This document shows, piece by piece, positions 1 through 10,843 of a stretch of 64,000 nt of DNA. The stretch is from Ascidia mentula (taxonomy: Eukaryota; Chordata; Ascidiacea; Phlebobranchia; Ascidiidae), in contig OX387199.1 of the NCBI GenBank assembly GCA_947561715.1, positions 14,389,001 through 14,453,000 on the forward strand, in the 5' to 3' direction. The notes below the pieces were generated by a model. That model had not been told where the DNA came from. It was given only the letters and a program-made list of their open reading frames with translations, and did no database searches. Numbering within the stretch: position 1 is the first letter of the stretch; each line of letters opens with the position of its first letter. A program made the position numbers and the translations under genes.

Positions 1-1
1 T

Positions 2-175
2 AGTGGATTCCCTATGCCTCCAGAGATATACGCTGTGTCAGCAATCATCCTGCTCCCCATTAACAGCTCTCTAAATCCCCTCATTTACTCCAACGCCCCG
101 AAACTGCTGAGAAAACTTACATGTGACAGAAGTAGATACCACTTTATAAATAAACCTTGTATTCAGTTTTTGTAA
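2..175 (+). CDS. C-terminal end of a rhodopsin-family GPCR (LGR/relaxin-receptor-like)
   Basis: The reading frame is open from the first bases of the window and stops with TAA at 173-175, so only the last 57 residues are visible. They hold the end of transmembrane helix 7 with the signature LPINSSLNPLIYS, which contains the NPxxY motif of rhodopsin-family receptors. The run PINSxLNPLIY is typical of the leucine-rich-repeat GPCRs (glycoprotein hormone and relaxin receptors), so a receptor of that branch is the best guess. After the helix there is only a short cytoplasmic tail of about 27 residues, with Cys, Arg and Lys residues. The rest of the gene lies left of the window. The subfamily is inference from one motif. 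Confidence 0.72.
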   Translation, partial: SGFPMPPEIYAVSAIILLPINSSLNPLIYSNAPKLLRKLTCDRSRYHFINKPCIQFL

Positions 176-1685
176 AATATGACGTGTTTTCCCTGACATA
201 TAGAATTTTCAAAACAAATCTTGTTTCGACACGCGTACCTTATATTTGTAGAATCCTACTTAATTTGCATTGACAGATCAAATCGATGACAAAATTGATA
301 TTTCAAATGACATGTTTCTTTGCAAAAATCTCACAAGTGTGACAAAGTAACACCTTTCACACCAGATCTAAGCTGTCTAAACCAAAGAATAACAATACAT
401 GTGCAACGCACTCTGTTTTGTGGTTTGCTTGCTTCTATTAATGCCTGATCACGCTTTTCGGTCGCATTTTGGGTGTATTAATTTTATGTACCATGGTATG
501 AGTCACGTGGTAAGTTGATCGTACTTGTCGTCCACGTCACACGTCATCCAACACATGGACACATGTGTGAGTGTTGGAACGCTGGAGATTAACTTGGGTA
601 GAATAATTTTTGACATTACAATGATGCGGTGATTTCTCTTGCTATTAGTGACTTCCCCAATTTATTTTGCTTTTTATCGTATTGGAGGAAACATTTGAGT
701 GCGTTTTTGTCGTCCAAAGTATCAACCATCGTATGAGATGAAATTGGAAAATAATGGCGATGAAATCAGTGCATGTTTAAGACGAATATGAACTTATCGT
801 GTCGCTGAACGTTTACTTGTAAATATGATGCCATGATGTTGGAAACATTCAGTGCAACCAACTCATGGAATACAAACTATGGGAAGAGGAATATATATTC
901 TGCCATCTTCAAAAAATCACCAATAAAAGTAAAAAACACCCCCTCAAAACCCCTCTCACACGTCTTGTGCATAAACCTCGCCCTGTGTACTTTGTACGTT
1001 ATCATGGATGAACAAGTGCAGTTTATTGTTGGCAAGATAAAACAAACTTTGAGTAATGCCAAACTCTCTGCAGTAATAATTTAATCATTTTGCTGTAGCC
1101 GCTTTCAAAAATCTTTCTTCTTTGACGTTGCATCAAATGTAAACTTATCTTAACATTCATTTACTGATCCAGACATATTGTCAATAGAAAAAGGCTCTCT
1201 TAGCCAAAAAGTTGATATTTATAAATACTAATATCCCAGCCTTTTTTGTTATTTTAATAATGTTTTAAAAACCTTTGTTACTGTCCGGCACTTAATTGAA
1301 GTAACTTCCCATGGTCAGAAATTGGTTGGAGTAGGGTTTGTGTCTTGTTAAAAACTTAACTTTAAACTTTGCAAATGCTGACAATTGTTTTATTAGCTGC
1401 AACTGGTTGCTGATTGTGAATATTTTGTGCCACTTGTCATTATCGATATACACAGTGTTGAGAGGGTAAATGTTTGTGTATTTTTGAACTTGCGATGTCT
1501 TAGATGAGGAACAACCATTCTTAGTTTGTTAAGGAATCTAAATGCATTCATCACCTGTTTGGGTTGGTTCTTGTTTAGTTGAGTTTCGCCTTTATAAGCT
1601 TGAAATTCAGTTTGCAAACTTTATATCCCTTCGAGTGTGCATGGTTCCATGGAAACGTTTTGATAGTAAGAAGGTGATGTTGCAG
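176..1685. other. Intergenic stretch, no gene seen
   Basis: This is AT-rich sequence between the GPCR end and the minisatellite. It must contain the GPCR 3' UTR at its left end. I see no convincing exon, RNA gene or terminal repeat. Short open frames here lack splice signals or recognisable protein features. Confidence 0.5.
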
Positions 1686-2625
1686 AATTGATGGAAGAAA
1701 GTGATGGTGCTGGAGGAAGAAATTGATGGTGTGGGAGTAAGAAATTGATGGTGCGAGAGGAAGAAATTGATGGTGCGAGAGTAAGAAATTGATGGTGCGA
1801 GAGTAAGAAATTGATGGTGTGGGAGGAAGAAATTGATGGTGCGAGAGTAAGAAATTGATGGTGCGAGAGTAAGAAATTGATGGTGTGGGAGGAAGAAATT
1901 GATGGTGTGGGAGGAAGAAATTGATGGTGCGAGAGTAAGAAATTGATGGTGCGAGAGTAAGAAATTGATGGTGTGGGAGGAAGAAATTGATGGTGCGAGA
2001 GTAAGAAATTGATGGTGCGAGAGTAAGAAATTGATGGTGCGGGAGGAAGAAATTGATGGTGCGAGAGTAAGAAATTGATGGTGCGAGAGTAAGAAATTGA
2101 TGGTGCGAGAGTAAGAAATTGATGGTGTGGGAGGAAGAAATTGATGGTGCGAGAGTAAGAAATTGATGGTGCGAGAGTAAGAAATTGATGGTGCGAGAGT
2201 AAGAAATTGATGGTGTGGGAGGAAGAAATTGATGGTGTGGAAGTAAGAAATTGATGGTGCGAGAGTAAGAAATTGATGGTGCGGGAGGAAGAAATTGATG
2301 GTGCGAGAGTAAGAAATTGATGGTGCGAGAGTAAGAAATTGATGGTGCGAGAGTAAGAAATTGATGGTGTGGGAGGAAGAAATTGATGGTGCGAGAGTAA
2401 GAAATTGATGGTGCGAGAGTAAGAAATTGATGGTGTGGGAGGAAGAAATTGATGGTGCGAGAGTAAGAAATTGATGGTGCGAGAGTAAGAAATTGATGGT
2501 GCGAGAGGAAGAAATTGATGGTGTGAGAGGAAGAAATTGATGGTGCGAGAGGAAGAAATTGATGGTGCGAGAGGAAGAAATTGGCGGTGTGGGAGGAAGA
2601 AATTGATGGTGCGGGAGGAAGAAAT
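1686..2625. repeat. 22-bp minisatellite, about 42 tandem copies
   Basis: The sequence is a head-to-tail array of a 22-bp unit of the form gaaattgatggtgcgagagt plus aa. Two main versions differ in the second half: cgagagtaa and tgggaggaa. They alternate in irregular blocks, often two or three of the first followed by one of the second, which suggests repeated local duplication of multi-unit blocks. The first units at the left are degenerate. Three units make 66 bp without a stop in one minus-strand frame, so a long repetitive open frame exists but is a by-product of the array. The plus strand is strongly purine-rich. Confidence 0.95.
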
Positions 2626-2979
2626 GCAGGATGTATGAAAAAACGATTTTGGTAACTTTTGGCTTTACCGCAGTTTGACAATTCGTAAGGACTAATAAAA
2701 AATCAATGCCCGGACGGTAATATGGCTACTTCATTTGTTACACAAAACTTTTGGTTGGGGTGTGTCGCTGAGTTTAATTTTATAAGTGTGACGTAATTGA
2801 AAAGAAATTGAGGATCGCTGCTATATATCTACATAACTGTTACATCAAATACCTGACTAACCGCCTATATATACATGCCCAGCAAAATATCATGTTTTTT
2901 GCCCAATGCTATTTGGGTGGTCTGTAGCTCTGGGATTCGCCAAATATTTTAATATTCACTCAAATCCGAATATTGAGCG

Positions 2980-3124
2980 TAAAGCGGGTGCTTCGTAACG
3001 TGTATTTTTCTGAATGCGCGTCGTTGCCAGAAAACGCTTAATTGTTTCGAGACGCGCAGAAAAAGGCAACACTAAAAGCAAAACTTATCACGCTTCAGTG
3101 AATTCAAGGGTGGCATCCGCCACA
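2980..3124 (-). repeat. Long terminal repeat, 3' end of the LTR element
   Basis: This is the left-hand 145-bp terminal repeat. It matches 5269-5413 along its whole length by eye. It is bounded by the target duplication AGCG on the outside and a G-rich tract on the inside. Confidence 0.9.
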
Positions 3125-4607
3125 TTACTCCCCCCCAGAAGCGGGATGTTGTTTTTTTTGGTCGCCCTCTTTTACGAGCTTGCCCAACAGGTACCGGTTT
3201 GGAGCAGTCAACAATAGCAGGTTTAAGGCGATCAATCGAAATGGAATGTTCAACACCTGAAATGTTTATCACAAAATACTTTTCGTGACGAGCACACACT
3301 TCAAAAGGACCATCATACGGTGGCGAAAGTGGGGGGCGATATCCATCTTTACGCACAAAAACATAGGTGCAATTGCGTAACGAAGGTGGCACAAATACAC
3401 GAGTTCGACAATGGCGCGACATGGGCTGTGGTAATAATGTTTGAATCGCGCGACGAAGAGTTTGTACAAACTCGGAATACTTGATAGACGTGTCTGCAGC
3501 AGCAGGAAAATCCCCAGGTTGGGAAATGGTTGAGCCGTAAACGAGTTCCGCGCTTGACGTGGTGAGATCTTCTTTTGGCATGTTACGTATGCCGAGCAGA
3601 ACCCAGGGCAGCTCGTCAATCCAATTTGGATTAGCCGATCTAGCCATCAGGCTGCTTTTGAGTTGACGGTGAAATCGCTCCACCAATCCGTTAGCCTGTG
3701 GGTGGAACGCTGTAGTGCAGTGGTGTTTGGATCTTTGCACGTTGGCATTGCAAGCATTGCCGAGCCCACTCTGTAACTTGCTTGTTCAAACCATGCCACA
3801 CAAACCTTGACGAAATCATTTTGCGTGTTGTTCTGATTGATGGATGGGCTAGACCATGAATAGCGTCGAACACCTTTCTTTGCCATGATTGCGGGATGAT
3901 TGGTCGGCAAACACCAGTGGACACATCACATAAAAGTCTCACCTGTGAGGTGTCCATCACAACTTCCTCAATTTGTAAGTTGGATACGGCAGTGCGGTAA
4001 GCTTTTCGGGGGATAAACGACGTGCCTTTGCATGAACCGGTGGTCCAGTTGTGCAAATGTGATGCTGGACCTTGTGTCTGGGTACAATGCTGGAAAACTT
4101 CGGTGCAGTTAAAGACGGAAATCGTGAGAGAAGTCTTGTAAAATCTTCAGTGGATGTGGTCAATTTGCAAATGCGCGACGATTTGTCATTTGTGGCCTTT
4201 ATAGGAATGCTGGCGAATGATGTTGAATGAACAAGGCAACTGTGGCGTAGGTCTACCAGCAAGGAATGTGCACGCAGAAAGTCGGCTCCCAGAAGAGGTT
4301 GCGATACAGCGGCAAGTATGAATTTCCAACGAAATTTGCCAGCTGAGAGTTCCAAGTTGAGTACCTTTTCCCCAAAAGTATTAATCCTGCTGCCGTTAGC
4401 TGCAATTAACTTGATTCCTTTAGCTTGCTGTTGACGAGCAAGACGTGATGCCGGAAAAACGCTTACCTCGGCGCCTGTATCAACTAAGAAATAACGACGA
4501 GTGGTTTGATCCCAAATGTGAAAGAGGTTATGAGCTTTGCCGGCCGATGAAGTAACTAACAACGGCCGGCTGACGAGTTTCCCTGGAAACTGCAGGGAGG
4601 TTGACAT
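3072..4607 (-). pseudogene. Protease and integrase remains of the LTR element
   Basis: On the minus strand the translations show an aspartic protease segment (YFLVDTGAEVSVFPAS), an integrase zinc-binding segment with paired Cys (CLQCQRAK), and an integrase core segment (FHPQANGLVERFHRQLKS). These are standard pol parts of Ty3/gypsy elements. The set is not complete and is treated as a broken fossil. Confidence 0.78.
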
Positions 4608-5242
4608 TTCTTTGCCTTTTCACCAAAGCGCTGATGGTAAAAACAAAGTCTCTGATTTGCTGCAGTGCGTGTCGATGCACGTGGAGACGCCGCGAGCATG
4701 TTGCGCTTGTCTACCTTTGCGACAGCCGTGAACGCGTGGCGCTCCTCGCTTCTTGCCTGCCAAAGAGTGGTAGCACGTCGTGCAAAAACACGTGGGTCGT
4801 CAAAATCTTCTTTTGCGAGTATAATTCGTATTTCTTCGGGCATCCTTTGCAGAAAGATATATCGAAAAAGGAAACACGGCTTATGACGGCCTAACAATGA
4901 CAGCATCTCATCCATTAATTCTGCTGGAGATCGGTCTCCAAGTTCAGATGTATGTAACAGTTTATGCGCTCTTTCATAATCTGAGCAGTCGTAAGTGTTT
5001 ATCAAACGTTGCTTTAGGTAATTGTACTTATCGTGATCCGGTGGGTTTTCCAATAAATCCAATAGTCTACCGGCGCTTGCTTGATCCAGGGACGAAACAA
5101 CGTAAAAATATTTCGTTTCATCAGCAGAAATGCTTCGTAGCGCAAACTGGGCTTCGGCTTGCTGAAACCATATTCTTGGTTGCTGTGTCCAAAACGTTGG
5201 CAGTTTCATAGCAACTGCGTGCATGGCAGGAGTTTCTTCCAT
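4556..5242 (-). pseudogene. gag-like frame of the LTR element
   Basis: A minus-strand frame of about 228 residues opens just downstream of the primer-binding-type sequence. It contains the hallmark gag segment with PTFWTQQPRIWFQQAEAQF, typical of gypsy-type capsid proteins. It belongs to the incomplete element at 2980-5413 and is treated as a fossil. Confidence 0.75.
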
Positions 5243-5268
5243 ATCCTCAAACGTCAGGGGTCACCAAT

Positions 5269-5413
5269 TAAAGCGGGTGCTTCGTAACGTGTATTTTTCT
5301 GAATGCGCGTCGTTGCCAGAAAACGCTTAATTGTTTCGAGACGCGCAGAAAAAGGCAACACTAAAAGCAAAACTTATCACGCTTCAGTGAATTCAAGGGT
5401 GGCATCCGCCACA
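5269..5413 (-). repeat. Long terminal repeat, 5' end of the LTR element
   Basis: This is the right-hand 145-bp terminal repeat. Its inner edge touches the primer-binding-type sequence near 5257-5266 and its outer edge touches AGCG at 5414-5417. Confidence 0.9.
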
Positions 5414-5417
5414 AGCG

Positions 5418-8095
5418 AATTATTATCATTTTGCACAAAAGAACTTGAACGCACATTAACAATAAACATGCAAAAGTAAAAACGGCATAGCCAAAATCAT
5501 AAGGGTTGTCGAGTCAGGAATCCCGCATTAAATGTCAAGCCAAATTCGAGTATAACGCTGCTTGGAATCGTGCATTGTCGTTGGGATTTATACTCGAAAA
5601 TGGGATTGTACGAAACAAATCTGGCGAATTTTGCATGACAACGTTTAGAATTTAGAAATAAAAGTCTGCGGTTAAACAGAACGCGGTTTCCGGCAAGGTT
5701 AAATTTAATTTTGCACAAATTCTTCAACATTATGGTGCATCATTTTGAAGAGAAGAAGCCTTTTCAACATTGAAGGCAAATTAAGTTCTGTTTGAAAAAC
5801 TTTACTTTAACATACAGACGGAAAACAAATTTCACAGTTAAATAAGGTTTTAAATTGTACAATAAATGTTTTTTGCAAAGTACAATAAATCCTGTTTTGT
5901 TTGTTAGTTGATACATCTTACCACTACTTTCATGAGTCTGACAATCTTGAAATAGCGTGACAGATATAACACCATAATATTTTGTGAGCATTCCCTCACG
6001 GAGACGTTGGGCGCTGATGGAGAATCCAAGCAACTTACCTTGCGAACGCTTACCTCGCCGAAAGTGTTGAACACAATCTCGCCATTGTTGCTTGTCAGAT
6101 TACTCGATGATAGTGATAGGATGGGGTGTCGGAAGTGGTTGCTATGGCCCAGTACAATGATAAAAACATTTTTACGTAACAATGAGTAAAATTTTCGGTC
6201 AATTTCCATACACATGCGATCTGAAGTTTATGTAAATGGGATTAGATATGTAAATGGAAACATGAACTCAAAAACTTCGCCTATTTACTGTTGAAGAAAA
6301 TCATCCTAAGTGAAAAACCTCTGGTGCATTTGCACTGTATTTGATGTAATTAACAATTACATGGTTTGTACCTGTAACATACCTCAGAGAAACCAGTACT
6401 TATTGCGTAATGTTTTGTGTGCAGCATTGCACAAGTATTGCATTATCCATTTCGCATGTACAAGCATTTGCAAGCCCGTTTCCAGATGCATTGGATATTT
6501 TGCAACTTCCGACTCAAGTGTAAACATAACCTCAAAATGTGAAATAATTTATGCATCGAATGTTCTCGAGTAAAGCTATTCATTCAACATCCTGTTTACC
6601 ACATAAAATGTTTTCCTATGCTTATGTCACACCACATTTTTGTTCTTGTATTATATTAACCAAGTGATGTATAACGGCACGTGACTAAACCAACCAATAA
6701 GCTTCCGATAGTCCAAGTATAAACAGTCATGTGCGCCTGTCAATTGGGCTCTTTGCATTCGGCTCTACTCTATTCGGAATCATCGTTCTATCTTTCTATC
6801 ACTGCTATTATTACTGACTCTACAAGCTATTCCTGCTTCGGATTTATTCACACAGCCTGATGATAGACTGTTTATTCGAATTCAACCGTTTGCTACAACC
6901 GGTGAAACCGACAGAGAGACAGATCGACAGATTTTGGATCAACAATTATTGAGACTCACGCGTTAGTGCCATCGAAGCCACAGTTAGTCTACCGCAATTT
7001 AGTAGGTAAACACTTACACACCATTAGAATGTACACATATACCTTTAAAAAAATAAATGTACTTCTTAAGCAAGATCATGGGATATGCGAATGAGTGGAC
7101 AGACAATATCGAACAGGTTTAAAAATTTTAATGTGATATTTGTAATGTTTTGTCTGCAGATAAAATATTGGGGCGGGGAAGTTAATTGGCGCAGACGAAA
7201 CAAATGATCACGGCTTGTGGGATTTGTTTGGGCATCACAATTTTCTGAAAAAATAATGTGAGGACTGGGTCCCTTTTTTGACGCGGAGCCTAATTTGGTC
7301 AAAAGGACAAGGTCTAAAAAAAGTCGTATGTTGATAACATGTTTAATACGTACACAGGAGGTGTTTTGAACATTATTTTGTAGTTTTACTGTAATGTTTA
7401 ATTTGAAATAACTTATTTAAGTTGGAAATAAGGATTGTGTTTTTTAACAGTGGCGATTTTCCAAAAGCCTAATACTGGCAATAGGGTTATATTCAAGCAA
7501 CTGTTTTTATAGGACATTTTTACTCCACTAATTTTCCTGTTTTTTATCGTTTTTTTCTGCGTGCACCTGTGCCTCTCGTTAGATGCCTTTGTCATAGATT
7601 TACAAGCCTCAGCATTTTCCACTCTGTTATGGTTTCTTGCTTTAGACTCAGTCATGATGATGCTTTTTATGTTGCGTGTATTTTGGAGGCAAAGCGATCA
7701 AACAGAACGTTATCTTATTGCACAAGCACTTGTTAAAGTTATAAATCTAAAAGCTGTTAGTAAATAATTTTAGTCGTTAGTATAAAATTTCGGCAAAAGC
7801 CAAAACCGCGGTGATAGCGAAGCGTGGGGGCCGAATTGAAGCAAAAAGTAAAACAAAGCGACAGGTAGCATTCCAGAATTTTTTTCCAATGACGACTGCA
7901 AGAAACCTTATAAAATCAAACTTGTGTTACATTTTATAGTGAAAACCAGAAATGTTCGTGGACTAATCTTGACTGTTTCGGGTTAATTATTCCAGTAAAA
8001 AAAAGTGCTACGTTGACGCAGGCAAAAATCATGGTCGTGTTTCAAGTGTTCCGGTCGGTCGTCGGTGTGAGGCATCATATGGTAAAGATAAGAGA
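5418..8095. other. Intergenic stretch between the LTR element and the mucin-like gene
   Basis: I find no supported gene. The segment at 6660-7010 has promoter-like features and is listed separately. Around 5480-5515 there is a short similarity to 46052-46086 (both contain aaaatcataa, then g-tt-tcgagt-agg), which suggests a dispersed repeat. The rest is AT-rich sequence with short open frames lacking splice context. Confidence 0.45.
6660..7010 (+). other. Promoter-like segment or solitary LTR-like remnant
   Basis: In the plus direction there is a CCAAT-type motif (aaccaataagc near 6690), then TATAAA at about 6718, and about 30 bp later the start of a pyrimidine-rich, low-ATG stretch that runs to a possible splice donor (tagtag followed by gtaaac near 7000). 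This could be a promoter with an untranslated first exon, or the U3-R-U5 body of a solitary LTR. I see no coding exon downstream on the plus strand and no second copy in the window, so the assignment is weak. Confidence 0.22.
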
Positions 8096-8101
8096 TTTAT
8101 T
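8096..8101 (-). promoter_or_regulatory. AATAAA overlapping the stop codon of the mucin-like gene
   Basis: The last codons read TGT GAA TAA followed by ATC, so AATAAA spans the stop codon. I see no other AATAAA on this strand in the next several hundred bases, so this is the likely polyadenylation signal and the 3' UTR may be only about 15-30 nt. Confidence 0.5.
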
Positions 8102-10843
8102 CACATGGTGTTGTCTGGCACGAGCAAGCAAGATGGCTTTCGTATTCGAAATCCATGGAGTCGCCACCCATACAACCCAACGTAATGGTCTTCGTCTCTG
8201 TGCTTGTTGGTTTGCACGAGGTGCAAGACTCGGTGAATTCTGATCTCCTTGTCAGCGAGAATTGCGACCTAATAAGAAAATGTTGGGAAGAAGTCAGAGA
8301 AAATGCCTTGCAGAGTGTTAATGATGTAGTGATCAATTTATTAAACAACACGTATAACTTTCGGTTCGGGGAAACAGTATTCACATGAGAATTATCTTGC
8401 CTGCCCTGGATATCTGTGTCATTGGTTTTCAAGTATGTTTTCCACGTAATTATGTTGAAATCATTACTGGGCGATTATATGTTTTGTGTAATATGTTATG
8501 TTCAATAGTGACACGACATGGGTATGGAACGTACGACAAGGTTTACTTACGAGCAAGATCCACCGCATAGCTGTACGTTGGCGGATGACGTGCACATTTG
8601 ATTTGCGTCATTGCGCTGTCCAATTCTCACTTCTGACGATATTGGCGCACAGCCTTCACTGGAGGAACCACCAGTGCCTGATATAAGTTATATTGTGTTG
8701 AATTGCATAGTTTTTTTTTTCAATACGCGCTGCTTGGGTGAATAATTGTGTTAAAGTGGAATATGACCATGGTTTACTTTTTTATACCTTGGCAGTAGTA
8801 CACCGGGCAACCACATTCGTCTTCATCCTGTGAAACTGCTTCCGTGCCATCTTCGCACATTGGGGCTTCTTGGCAAGCGAAGCAACCTGCAAGCAAAGCA
8901 AACTCAATTGAAAAGATGGAATTAAAATATACGGCACGATCCTTTCTCGAAGAAGGTTTAAAGTCAATTATACTACAAAAGTCGCATTGTCAACGAGTAA
9001 CCTTAAACTATACTGTATTTACATTTACAAAAAAAACACCTCGAAGGAACAAACTATTTCAGAAACCTATGCCTCGATTTGGTTCTGTCATTTTCGAAAC
9101 AAACCGACTTACATTTGGTTGGAATGCATTTCTTTGAGGTGGCAGATTCACGAACTTGTCCTTCTGGGCAGAAGCATCCTTCCACGCGAATACCGTCGTC
9201 GTACAATACGGTCAAGTTGTCGCATGACCTGTACTTAAGAGCGTTCGGCACGCACTCCTGGAAGACCTGGTTCTCGGGGCATTGTGGTACTAAGATACAT
9301 ATAAGCGATAATTCGAATCAAACTTCAGTATTCTTGCTGCACCGTTTTCAAAATCTTACCATCACAGCCCAGGGAGGATCTCCACAAAGCACACAGGCCA
9401 ACGATTTCACATTTAGTTGCAAACTGGACGACAGCTGGAGAGTTGCAAGGATCGCATTTCTGTGCTGTATCGTTGGTGATAAGCGCAAGATCAAATTCAC
9501 ACTGTGGTACATAGCCCTCTGGATCGACCAGTTGTCTGCATTCCGAAAAAGCATCGCTGTCGGTCATGGTCTGAAACAATTATCAATAAGGTTTGTAATA
9601 CTTTTACTTTTGTTGTTGTTAAGACAACTCCAACTGCAAGATACAAACTTTCATTTCATTACTAAGGACATTTGTCACCACTAACCGCGCAAGGATCTTG
9701 CTCGCAGCCCTGACACTTGGAGTGAGAAAGATGACATTGGTTCTCGCAATTGATGCACTTGTCCGGTGGCAACTCGCTGGCGCAGTCGGGGTACACTGGT
9801 TCCTGGGGACACTCTGGCTCCACTGGGTAACACTGTGCGTGATCGAAGTCCTTCACGGCCTTCAACCAAGAATCGCCGAACTTGTCTACATCGGCGACGA
9901 TGGAAGCGTCGTATAGGATCTTGCTCTTTCCTCGCAAATCGTCCGACTGGTCGTTGTTACACGTTCCTGGAGAAATGTACATGTCCAACCAAAAGGTTCA
10001 TGCAAAGTGTTGAGAACATGCATATAACCGGACCAACAGATACAAGTTTGCTTGGTTTTAAGGAACCATTTGGTTAAAACAAAACGGGGTCTAATCCTAA
10101 TTTTTTGCAGGAAAAACACCAGGCTCCGAAAAGAAATTGCAATTAGTCGCACAAAGTTGCTTTTGTTCTGGCTTAAATTTCGGCTACTGTAAAACATATT
10201 GGGTCAACAGAATAACTTACCACAGAGACCCTCCATCTGACCCTCGTATGTCTCATAAGGAATCTTGAGCATGAGAGACTGGTAGGCAACGTACGATTCG
10301 AACACAATATCTATTCCGAGCGACATGATATGCATTTCCAAGGTGAGGAAACTGAAGGACTCTACTCTCACATCACTACCCTCCGGTTGCCAGGCATCAA
10401 GCAGGGTAATTCGTTGGTTGTTGAAGAAGAACTATAAATGATAATTAATAATGAAATAACTGTACAAACGCTCTACAATAGGCTAGAAAGTGTTAGTTGG
10501 CTGTAAAACAACATGTTCTAGGTAAGATTAATTATTAAAATATAACATGCTTTGTACCATCAATTCGCCTACTGAAGTTATCAAACTCATCACAACAGAG
10601 CACCCACCTTTTGTCCGGAAGTGAAAGTGTAATTGTTGCCCTTGTGAAGAACGACAAGTGTCTTCATGCAGGAGAGGTCTTTATCCCTGGCGCTCCACCA
10701 GCGACAAAGCTCGTTGTCGACGAGGATTTCAGTTTCGTTGAACTTGAATTCTTTCATCAGAGTGTAAGTGCACTTGCCTTGGAAGTCGTAGTTGAGGCCG
10801 TCGAAAGTGCGGAAATGAGGATCTCCGAACAGTTCACATGTGC
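8097..10843 (-). other. Exons 76-83: VWD4, C8, TIL, VWC-like unit, C-terminal cystine knot
   Basis: Exons (low-high): 10608-10843, 10221-10431, 9686-9966, 9360-9570, 9113-9289, 8788-8886, 8551-8677, 8097-8268. VWD4 has the classic [15 protein letters not shown] start and [14 protein letters not shown] end. Exon 79 carries most of C8, exon 80 TIL (CFCPEGQV), exon 81 a short VWC-like unit (CGCPVYYC). Exons 82-83 form a CTCK knot with [19 protein letters not shown] and ACSCQ. The stop is TAA at 8097-8099. Confidence 0.92.

Larger units (their letters stand above)
2980..5413 (-). mobile_element. Ty3/gypsy-type LTR retrotransposon copy, incomplete, recent insertion
   Basis: A 2,434-bp element lies between two direct 145-bp terminal repeats and is flanked by the 4-bp duplication AGCG (2976-2979 and 5414-5417). 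The element reads on the minus strand. Next to the upstream repeat is a tRNA primer-binding-type sequence (tggtgacccc on the minus strand), and next to the downstream repeat is a purine tract. Recognisable parts are a gag-like frame, an aspartic protease with DTGA, and an integrase with zinc-binding and core regions. The whole is about half the length usual for the family, so this is a broken copy with several breaks. The two terminal repeats look identical by eye, which points to a recent insertion. Mag-like membership is a guess. Confidence 0.88.

Noticed and set aside
1575-2681. A 368-codon minus-strand frame of repeating HHQFL-SISYSRTINF-type units
   Set aside because: It is produced entirely by the 22-bp minisatellite, has no splice or promoter context, and the repeat variants show no sign of selection on the encoded peptide.
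9079-9684. A 201-codon plus-strand frame
   Set aside because: It lies antisense to exons 79 and 80 of the mucin-like gene and spans their intron; the minus-strand model is in phase throughout.
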